Part shown: one piece after another, positions 1 to 4,857 of the stretch
How the letters are laid out: each line of letters begins with the position of its first letter
Position numbering within the stretch: the first letter of the stretch is position 1
Source of the DNA: JARYMI01 sp037444845
GTDB lineage: Bacteria; Acidobacteriota; Aminicenantia; Aminicenantales; UBA8522
Length of the DNA stretch: 8,087 nt
Reading direction: 5' to 3'
NCBI GenBank assembly: GCA_037444845.1
Contig: JBBILQ010000085.1
Span: 1-8,087, forward strand
Made by a program: the position numbers and the translations under genes
Notes under the pieces: model-generated
Seen by the model: the letters and a program-made list of their open reading frames with translations, nothing else
Told to the model about the DNA's origin: nothing
Database searches by the model: none

Positions 1-101
1 TAATGTTGCTTAATATTGGCACTTGTCAATATGTGCCGATTAATTGTAACAATTAGGAGCAGCCATTTCAAGCCTTAAAATAGTTTTTAATTAAGGAAAC
101 T
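1..101. other. AT-rich non-coding left edge
   Basis: No credible coding frame was found. The stretch is visibly richer in A and T than the methyltransferase gene further right, and the same AT-rich character continues to about position 212 inside the truncated DUF5655 gene. It contains a degenerate direct repeat at its start (TAATGTTGC followed by TAATATTGGC), a short inverted repeat GGCAC/GTGCC (18-36) and a longer palindrome listed separately. It may be the far side of the deletion or insertion that truncated the neighbouring gene; that is inference. Confidence 0.5.
41..55. repeat. 15-nt palindrome
   Basis: TAATTGT-A-ACAATTA is a perfect inverted repeat with a one-base centre. It could be a protein-binding site or part of a mobile-element end. 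No associated gene or promoter can be seen, so the role is unknown. Confidence 0.4.
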
Positions 102-398
102 TTAGTTCCCGCAGTTCTTATTAAAAGATAACAAGTTATTCTTTAACGATTGCATAAAGAAATACCGGTACTTGTGTGCAATTGTAGCCATTTTTATCCG
201 GAACTGCTCGAATAGCGTATCTATGCGGCCTCCATGTTTAGGGCCCGTGTCGTGTTCGCTGGCAAGAAAACGAATTCCCAACAAGGACTCGAGGTTCTTC
301 TCAATTACCGTTTGGAGAGACTTCTCCATAGCGATCGCGGTCCCCGGAACTTCGCTTGCCTTGCCGTCTATAAGATTAAAAAGCTTGATATCGCTCAT
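102..398 (-). CDS. Truncated DUF5655 / NucS-like domain protein (N-terminal fragment)
   Basis: The 98-residue frame starts at the ATG that overlaps the hsdM stop codon (ATGA). A purine-rich RBS (AGGGGAAG) lies just upstream, so the start is well supported. Residues 1-62 read like the N-terminus of DUF5655-type proteins (predicted nuclease-like or 'predicted transport' proteins often found beside type I restriction genes): MSDIKLF at the start, EKSLQTVIEKNLESLLGIRF at about 25-44, FLASEH, then GGRIDTL at 56-62. In family members I recall, the text after GGRIDTL continues into an acidic stretch and an I-I-E-Y-K motif, giving a protein of roughly 300 residues. Here it changes abruptly at about nucleotide 212 to lysine-, asparagine- and phenylalanine-rich sequence encoded by AT-rich DNA, and stops 36 codons later. 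The putative nuclease-like E-Y-K region is therefore absent and the product is probably non-functional. The family name rests on remembered family text, not a search. Confidence 0.6.
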   Translation of the reverse strand: MSDIKLFNLIDGKASEVPGTAIAMEKSLQTVIEKNLESLLGIRFLASEHDTGPKHGGRIDTLFEQFRIKMATIAHKYRYFFMQSLKNNLLSFNKNCGN

Positions 399-1864
399 TT
401 TGCTTCCCCTTTTTGTTTGGTTCCTGTGATCTCCATTAGCATTCGCATTATGTCCTGTTCGATGGCGCGGATATCAGCTTCGATTTCTTCGAGGGGACGC
501 GGTGGGGTATATTTGTAGAAATTGCGGTTGAAGTTGATCTCGTAGCCGATGATGCCCACCAGGCCGTCTTTGTCATCGCGCCTGGAGGTATCAATCCAGG
601 CGTCGGGGACATGAGGTTTCACCTCGCGATCGAAGAAAGCGCGCACACTGGCCGGGACGCCCTGTTCATCAGCAGGGTCGGGGCCATCTGAAAGCGGCAC
701 GCTTTCAGTATCACGCAGATCAGGGTCGGGCTCCGGATTCCCATCTTTATCCAGGCAGATCGACGCAGTTTCGTCCCGTTCGGATAAGGCGGAAAGGATC
801 GCCTTCAGGACTTGGGCTGGAAGTTTAAGGCGAGCTTCACTTGCTGCGCTTTGGAGAACCGCCGTGAATTCTTCCCTGTCCTTATAGAGCGCAGCCGGCA
901 GAGAACGGAGGAGCTTCCGGATCGCCTCCTGAAATGCCCGGCCTTCAGCCTGCTCCTTGGCCACGGCGTCACCTTTCTTTTTGGACTGCGCCAAGCCTTG
1001 AAAGGCCCTTTCCTCCTCAAGCCGAGCGATTCGATCTGCGCTTGCCCGGAAATTGAGCTTGAGCGGCCGCTCAACCGTGATTTTCCGGAAACCGAAATGG
1101 GTTGTCGGAAAGATCTTTACGAACTCGCCCTCCTTAAAATAGCCCAGGAGCCGGAGAATCTCTTCGGCCTTCTCGGGAGGAACCTCGCGTCTCTTGTCGC
1201 CGAGGCTCTTCCTCATCGGCGACCAGAAGGAACTGGCATCGACAAGTTGCACCTTGCCCTCGCGTTCCGGGGCTTTGCGGTTGGTGAGCACCCAGACATA
1301 AGTGGCGATACCCGTATTGTAGAAGAGCTGCTCCGGAAGGGCGATAATGGCCTCGAGCCAGTCGTTCTCCAGGATGAAGCGGCGAATCTCGCTCTCGCCG
1401 CTGGCGGCATCGCCGGTGAAGAGGGGCGAGCCGTTCATGATGATAGCCACGCGCGAGCCGCCGTCCCTGGGCTCTTTCATGTGGGCCAGCATATGAAGAA
1501 GGAATAGAAGCTGGCCGTCGCTGATGCGAGGCAGCCCGGGGCCGAACCGGCCGGACGGACCCCGCTCGTGCTCGGCGACGACGGCTTCCTCGTCTCGCTT
1601 CCAGTCCTTTCCGTAAGGAGGGTTGGTGATCAGGTAATCGAAGTTTCGGCCGGCATGGCGGTCGTTCGAAAGAGTTGTTCCGAAGGCAATGTTCTCGGCG
1701 TCGCGGCCGTCGGCCGATTTCATGAAGAGGTCGGATTTGCAAACGGCGAATGTCTCGGGGTTCACTTCCTGGCCGAAAAGATAGATCTCGGCTTCGGGGT
1801 TTAGCGGCTCGCGGATGAGGTCGGCGACGCCCCAGAGGAAGCTGACGATTTCGCTATGGTTCAA
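395..1864 (-). CDS. hsdM: Type I restriction-modification methyltransferase subunit HsdM, internally deleted
   Basis: HsdM is the N6-adenine methyltransferase subunit of type I R-M complexes and works with HsdS. This frame has 489 residues. Residues 1-18 (MNHSEIVSFLWGVADLIR) are the usual N-terminus of this HsdM subfamily. Residues from about 20 (LNPEAEIYLFGQEVNPET) are the part that normally follows SAM-binding motif I. The catalytic motif IV NPPY is at 81-84, followed by the conserved SDGQLLFLLHML, MNGSPLFTG and LPEQLFYNTGIATYVW blocks. The C-terminus ends with the IEADIRAIEQDI helix typical of the group. Between residues 18 and 20 the HsdM_N helical domain and the motif I region (D-P-C-C-G-S-G-G type) are missing without loss of frame; I estimate 180-200 residues lost compared with full-length relatives. 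The start is TTG at 1864 with GGAGG seven bases upstream. Without motif I it is unlikely to bind SAM. No hsdS or hsdR follows in the window. Confidence 0.85.
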   Translation of the reverse strand: MNHSEIVSFLWGVADLIREPLNPEAEIYLFGQEVNPETFAVCKSDLFMKSADGRDAENIAFGTTLSNDRHAGRNFDYLITNPPYGKDWKRDEEAVVAEHERGPSGRFGPGLPRISDGQLLFLLHMLAHMKEPRDGGSRVAIIMNGSPLFTGDAASGESEIRRFILENDWLEAIIALPEQLFYNTGIATYVWVLTNRKAPEREGKVQLVDASSFWSPMRKSLGDKRREVPPEKAEEILRLLGYFKEGEFVKIFPTTHFGFRKITVERPLKLNFRASADRIARLEEERAFQGLAQSKKKGDAVAKEQAEGRAFQEAIRKLLRSLPAALYKDREEFTAVLQSAASEARLKLPAQVLKAILSALSERDETASICLDKDGNPEPDPDLRDTESVPLSDGPDPADEQGVPASVRAFFDREVKPHVPDAWIDTSRRDDKDGLVGIIGYEINFNRNFYKYTPPRPLEEIEADIRAIEQDIMRMLMEITGTKQKGEAK

Positions 1865-1871
1865 ATATCAG

Positions 1872-1876
1872 CCTCC
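1872..1876 (-). promoter_or_regulatory. Ribosome binding site of hsdM
   Basis: GGAGG on the minus strand lies seven bases before the TTG codon at 1864. It supports a TTG start and shows that the conserved N-terminal peptide MNHSEIV is the true beginning, so the short length is not a start-site error. Confidence 0.75.
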
Positions 1877-1959
1877 AAAATTGATGAAAGACCGCTCTTT
1901 AGCTGCGCTTGGAATCCCTTTCGGTTTGAATTCACAACATTACTCTCTGTTACAAAAAA

Positions 1960-1989
1960 ATGATATGACTGGCAAGGGAAAGATGTCAA
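1960..1989 (-). promoter_or_regulatory. Sigma70-like promoter for hsdM
   Basis: Minus strand TTGACA (1989-1984), an 18-base spacer, then TATCAT (1965-1960). The -35 is consensus and the -10 matches four of six. The predicted start of transcription is about 90 bases before the hsdM TTG codon, so the damaged locus may still be transcribed independently of btuB. Confidence 0.6.
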
Positions 1990-2013
1990 GGACAGGAATA
2001 AGGGGCTAAATAG

Positions 2014-3963
2014 CTACAAAGACAGCTTCGCGCCGGCGTGGGCGGAGAAGCCCAGGGCTGCGTAGCCGTAAATCGTCTCGTAACGGGCATTAAGAATGTT
2101 GTCGAGCCTGACGAAGAGCCCGACGTTTGGGGTTAGGTCCCAAGAGACAATTCCATTCAGAAGGCTGTATCCGGGGAGCACGACCTCCCGGGCCGGCCAG
2201 GCGGTGTAATCCATGTCTTTTCTTTTGCCGGTGTAATTGAGTGACACAGAGAGGCTCCACTTGTCGATAAAAGAATAGCTCAAAGCAGCGCAAAGCGTTG
2301 TTTTCGGCCGGCGCAGCAGATCAGTATTCTGAATTCTATCCCTGGCCTCTAAACGGGTGTAGGCGGCATTGAGAGAGACGCCAGGAGAGGGGCGGACCTC
2401 GAGTTCCACCTCCACGCCCTTGGCCTCCGCTTTCCCGATGTTCATATACCCCTGGGCGGAATCGTAGCTGATCAGGTTCTTGAACTGATTGCGGAAATAC
2501 GTGATGCCCAGCCGCGCCCGCTGGCCGATAATCGGCTGCTCAAACCCGATGTCCAGGCCTAAGGATTTCTCGGGCCGCAGGTTTGAGTTGCCGATGGGGC
2601 CGAAATATGTTCCCGGCGCGTAGAGCTGATAGAGTGACGGCGCCTTAAACCCCGTTCCGAGGCTGGCCTTGAGCTTCGTGCCGGTGGCCGGGAAGATGGT
2701 GGCGGGCGCAACGCGAAAGGTCAGAGCCCCTCCTGCCTGGCTGTGCTGGTCATAGCGGAGTCCGGCGGCAGCGAAGAAACGCCCCCCCCAGCAGACATAA
2801 TCCTGAATGTAGATGCCGGTCAGCCGGGCTTTCCGGCGAGGAAAATCGCTGGCGTACGATCCCCAATACCCGGTCATGAGATACTCCGATTCGCCCTCCT
2901 CCCGTTCATGTTCGACGCCGACTGTCAGGGTGTTGGCGGGATGGATGAAAAAGTTGTTCTGCCAGTCAAGCTTGACGCTTCGGCTCTCGAAGCGGCCCTT
3001 CTCAGAATCAAGGGGATGGCGTTCGTCCGCCGGGTTATCGTGGCTGCGGCGCGAGTCGACCAGAGAGACGGCCAGCTTTTGTTCCCAGCGATTATTCAGG
3101 AAAAGCCCGCGGATTTGGCCCCGCAGGAGAATAGACTTATAGTCCTGGACATTGTTCGGGTCGTCTCCGTAAGGCCCCCCGAAGTTGTCGAGGTCAGCCT
3201 TGGCCAGGGTAGAACGAGCGGTCAGATCAACCTCCATGGTCTTCCCCAGGATCACCCCTAACCTCCCGGAGAGCGAGAGATTTCTCCAATTGTCGTTCTC
3301 GCTGTTCCCTGGGTAAGCTGAACTTGCTGCGGAGACGCCCTGCATCGCCGAGTGTTGAAGGCCGAAGGAATAGGAGACGTTTCTCGCCGAGCCGCTGATT
3401 CCGCCTTTGTTGATAAACGTCCTGTATGAGCCGACGCCCGAGGCCAGTGTCACTCTCGGCTTTCCCGTTCCTTTTTTGGTGATGATGTTGACGACCCCGC
3501 CCAGAGCGTCAGAGCCATAAAGAGGGCTCTGGGGGCCGCGGAGGATTTCCACTCTCTCGATGTTTTCCAGAGTGAGATGGGCGAGGTCGAAGGAACGCGA
3601 GGGGTTCATCGGGTCGTTGAGCTCGACGCCGTCCACGAGGACAAGGGTATGTTCCGAGTTGGCCCCCCTGATAAAGGCTGAAGCCGCAGCGCCCGGGCCG
3701 CCGCTCTGGACCGTGAACAGTCCGGCGACATCGCGAAGCACCTCAAGGACAGAAGTTCTTTTCCAGCGCTCAAGCTCATCGGCTGGAATGACCGTCACCG
3801 AGCTGGCCACTTCCCGGGCCGGGACTTCAAGCCGGGTGGCGGTGACGACGACTTCATGGCGTTCTGAGACCGACTCGGGTTTCTCTTTTTTTTCCTGGGG
3901 CGAAAGGGGAAGCACGGCACCGACAAAAGCGAGGGAGAGGACAAAAAAACGCTTACAGTTCAT
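2014..3963 (-). CDS. btuB: TonB-dependent outer-membrane receptor, probable vitamin B12 transporter BtuB
   Basis: The 649-residue protein imports cobalamin or a related corrinoid across the outer membrane using TonB energy. The chosen ATG (3963) has AAGGA seven bases upstream and begins a signal peptide: MNCKRFF followed by a hydrophobic run to about residue 20. Starting 26 codons further upstream would put leader sequence into the protein. A TonB box (HEVVVTATR, 36-44) is followed by the plug domain (about 50-165) with FIRG, LVLVDGVELNDP (107-118), RVEILRGPQSPLYGSDALGG and VNIITKKG. The rest is the 22-strand barrel, with the usual GTGFKAPSLYQLY, NLRPEKS and YFRN motifs, ending YGYAALGFSAHAGAKLSL. 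The length is normal for BtuB. Substrate assignment comes from the cobalamin riboswitch directly upstream plus a BtuB-like plug; the barrel alone would not decide it. No btuCDF or cobalamin genes are adjacent, and hsdM downstream has its own promoter. Confidence 0.88.
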   Translation of the reverse strand: MNCKRFFVLSLAFVGAVLPLSPQEKKEKPESVSERHEVVVTATRLEVPAREVASSVTVIPADELERWKRTSVLEVLRDVAGLFTVQSGGPGAAASAFIRGANSEHTLVLVDGVELNDPMNPSRSFDLAHLTLENIERVEILRGPQSPLYGSDALGGVVNIITKKGTGKPRVTLASGVGSYRTFINKGGISGSARNVSYSFGLQHSAMQGVSAASSAYPGNSENDNWRNLSLSGRLGVILGKTMEVDLTARSTLAKADLDNFGGPYGDDPNNVQDYKSILLRGQIRGLFLNNRWEQKLAVSLVDSRRSHDNPADERHPLDSEKGRFESRSVKLDWQNNFFIHPANTLTVGVEHEREEGESEYLMTGYWGSYASDFPRRKARLTGIYIQDYVCWGGRFFAAAGLRYDQHSQAGGALTFRVAPATIFPATGTKLKASLGTGFKAPSLYQLYAPGTYFGPIGNSNLRPEKSLGLDIGFEQPIIGQRARLGITYFRNQFKNLISYDSAQGYMNIGKAEAKGVEVELEVRPSPGVSLNAAYTRLEARDRIQNTDLLRRPKTTLCAALSYSFIDKWSLSVSLNYTGKRKDMDYTAWPAREVVLPGYSLLNGIVSWDLTPNVGLFVRLDNILNARYETIYGYAALGFSAHAGAKLSL

Positions 3964-4031
3964 CTTTGATTCCTTTCTAAAACCCCCGCTGGAACGGAAA
4001 ACATCTTCTAAAGAATGTATTCCGTAGAAAC

Positions 4032-4068
4032 AAAAAACCAACCCTGCCTTCCTCCCGAAGACGGGCTG
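4032..4068 (-). terminator. Intrinsic terminator in the btuB leader (riboswitch expression platform)
   Basis: On the minus strand CAGCCCGTCTTC pairs with GAAGGC-A-GGGTTG around a GGGAG loop: 12 pairs with one bulged A and two G-T pairs. G and six T residues (4037-4032) follow. It lies only five bases after the aptamer and about 68 bases before the btuB start codon, the place expected for a transcriptional on/off switch. Its 3' arm (GCAGG) could alternatively pair with CCTGC at the end of the B12 box, giving a possible antiterminator; that alternative is inference. Confidence 0.75.
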
Positions 4069-4072
4069 TTGA

Positions 4073-4224
4073 GGTTCAAAGCAGGTCTCCTGACTCCCGG
4101 ATCGTCCGCCTCCCAGGCCTTCCTGTCTGGAGCGGCGTCAACAGTGGCATCGACTGGGATTTGTCCCCGGTTACAGTAGCGGGGGCTGTGTCCGCTTCAC
4201 ACGGACTTCCCTGGCCTTTAAACC
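4073..4224 (-). promoter_or_regulatory. Cobalamin (B12) riboswitch aptamer
   Basis: Read on the minus strand, the hallmark blocks are all present and in order: AGCCCCCGCTACTGT (4187-4173), GCCACTG (4148-4142), a GGAAGGCCTGGGAGGCGGA section, GATCCGGGAGTCAGGAGACC, and the B12 box AGTCAGGAGACCTGC (4095-4081). The closing P1 helix is visible: GGTTTAAAG (4224-4216) pairs with CTTTGAACC (4081-4073), nine pairs with one G-U. The element sits in the 5' leader of the BtuB-like receptor. Family knowledge says adenosylcobalamin or another cobalamin binding lowers expression of the downstream gene. The terminator beside it indicates control by premature termination. Confidence 0.96.
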
Positions 4225-4252
4225 GTCAGTTCAATTTTCAAAGAGAGGCATC

Positions 4253-4281
4253 ATCATAAGACAGTTTTCGCTCGCTGTCAA
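4253..4281 (-). promoter_or_regulatory. Sigma70 promoter of the riboswitch-btuB transcript
   Basis: Minus strand TTGACA (4281-4276), a 17-base spacer, and TATGAT (4258-4253). Both hexamers are at or one base from consensus with ideal spacing. Transcription would begin near 4246, about 20 bases before the aptamer. Confidence 0.8.
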
Positions 4282-4322
4282 CACACTGCAGGATTAGTTA
4301 TCTGGCATATATAGCGTCAAGC

Positions 4323-4334
4323 GCAGCCGGCTGC
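4323..4334. repeat. 12-nt perfect palindrome upstream of the btuB promoter
   Basis: GCAGCCGGCTGC is self-complementary. It lies about 40 bases upstream of the -35 box of the btuB promoter, a possible but unsupported operator position. GC-rich palindromes of this size can also arise by chance. Confidence 0.3.
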
Positions 4335-4371
4335 AGGGAGGGCAGAAGGAGAAAAAACGGTTAAAAGAGAG

Positions 4372-4412
4372 ATAGGCTGCCCTTTTGTCTTAGGGGCAAA
4401 AGGGCAGCCTAT
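4372..4412. terminator. Perfect 16-bp hairpin, candidate terminator of a small transcript
   Basis: ATAGGCTGCCCTTTTG and CAAAAGGGCAGCCTAT are exact reverse complements separated by a 9-base loop. Neither side has a textbook adjacent T-run. The minus-strand direction is followed by CTCTCTTTTAACC and then six T residues, so termination of leftward transcripts is the more plausible direction. The hairpin lies between divergent genes, where neither neighbour needs a terminator, which suggests a small transcription unit in the spacer or a structured RNA. The structure is certain; the role is inference. Confidence 0.55.
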
Positions 4413-4528
4413 TCAAGGGAATGGGTGGATAGGTAAGGAGAATTTATCAGAAACTCCAGGGAAAAAGGAGGGGAAAAAAGGAGGCGCTTGCTTCCGGTCA
4501 GGACTTTCTCGTCGGTCATGTCTGCCAT
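4409..4528 (-). CDS. Possible 39-residue small protein
   Basis: An ATG-to-TAG frame on the minus strand encodes a peptide starting MADMTDEKVLTGSKRLL and ending YLSTHSLE. Its stop codon lies in the base of the perfect hairpin at 4372-4412. It is hydrophilic with a modest hydrophobic middle (LLFSPPFSLEFLI) and no recognised family. The AAGTGAG before the ATG is too close to be a convincing RBS. A promoter-like element lies upstream (4619-4648). A frame of this length is easily expected by chance, and part of it is just the pyrimidine complement of the purine tract. Confidence 0.18.
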   Translation of the reverse strand: MADMTDEKVLTGSKRLLFSPPFSLEFLINSPYLSTHSLE

Positions 4529-4618
4529 CTCACTTATAAATACGGGAAAAGGGGAAAAATGGTTGCAAAAATCGCCTCACGAACTAATTTTTTTCCTCCC
4601 CCTTTGAAACTTATAAAT

Positions 4619-4648
4619 ATTATAACACAACTTAAAAAAAGAATGCAA
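4619..4648 (-). promoter_or_regulatory. Promoter-like element pointing into the divergent spacer
   Basis: Minus strand TTGCAT (4648-4643), an 18-base spacer, and a perfect TATAAT (4624-4619). It would transcribe leftward through the 39-codon frame to the perfect hairpin, a unit of about 240 bases. The surrounding DNA is very AT-rich, so -10 look-alikes are expected; confidence is limited. Confidence 0.35.
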
Positions 4649-4691
4649 GCATTTTTTCTTAATTTTTGTATTTTCGCTGTTATTGAGCCTT

Positions 4692-4725
4692 AAGGGCCGT
4701 TTTTCCGGAAGAAAAAGGCCTTTTT
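4692..4725 (+). terminator. Terminator-like hairpin upstream of the decarboxylase promoter
   Basis: AAGGGCC-G-TTTTTC pairs with GAAAAA-GGCCTTT around the loop CGGAA, and TTTTT completes the 3' side. There is one bulged G and one G-T pair. No gene on the plus strand precedes it within the spacer, so it would insulate the decarboxylase from upstream antisense transcription or end an unrecognised small RNA. The core also reads as the palindrome AAAAAGGCCTTTTT (4712-4725). Confidence 0.45.
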
Positions 4726-4777
4726 GACAGAGTTATTGTCAGGAATGTCTGGAATTCTGGCCTCGAATCAGCGTTTT

Positions 4778-4807
4778 TTGACTCATCCAGGGCATTTCCG
4801 ATAGAAT
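4778..4807 (+). promoter_or_regulatory. Promoter of the decarboxylase gene
   Basis: TTGACT (4778-4783), an 18-base spacer, and TAGAAT (4802-4807), both one base from consensus. Transcription would start near 4814, leaving a leader of about 45 bases before the ATG. Confidence 0.6.
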
Positions 4808-4857
4808 GAGGCCAAAAATCAAGCAGGAAATTCCCTGGTTTTCTCAGGAGATCGAGG

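Larger units (their letters stand above)
4282..4857. other. Divergent spacer between btuB and the decarboxylase
   Basis: About 575 bases without a large gene. It contains the individually listed palindrome, perfect hairpin, 39-codon frame, minus-strand promoter-like element, plus-strand terminator-like hairpin, and the decarboxylase promoter. A 27-base all-purine tract (4458-4484) and an 18-base all-pyrimidine tract (4588-4605) lie on the same strand, and the 11-mer ACTTATAAATA occurs twice (4532-4542 and 4609-4619). No tRNA, CRISPR or recognisable known riboswitch was seen besides the btuB one. Confidence 0.6.

Noticed and set aside
812..1507. Long plus-strand open frame of 231 codons opposite hsdM
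   Set aside because: It is the antisense shadow of a clearly conserved gene in GC-rich sequence; its translation resembles no family and it has no promoter or RBS.
395..1864. HsdM shortness explained by a wrong start codon
   Set aside because: The true N-terminal peptide MNHSEIVSFLWGVADLIR is present in frame with RBS and promoter; the missing part is internal.
2743..3261. Plus-strand open frame of 172 codons opposite btuB
   Set aside because: Antisense to conserved barrel-coding sequence, with no independent signals.
3964..4041. Upstream extension of btuB by 26 codons
   Set aside because: The extension lies in the riboswitch leader and reaches the terminator. The ATG at 3963 has a proper RBS and begins a signal peptide.
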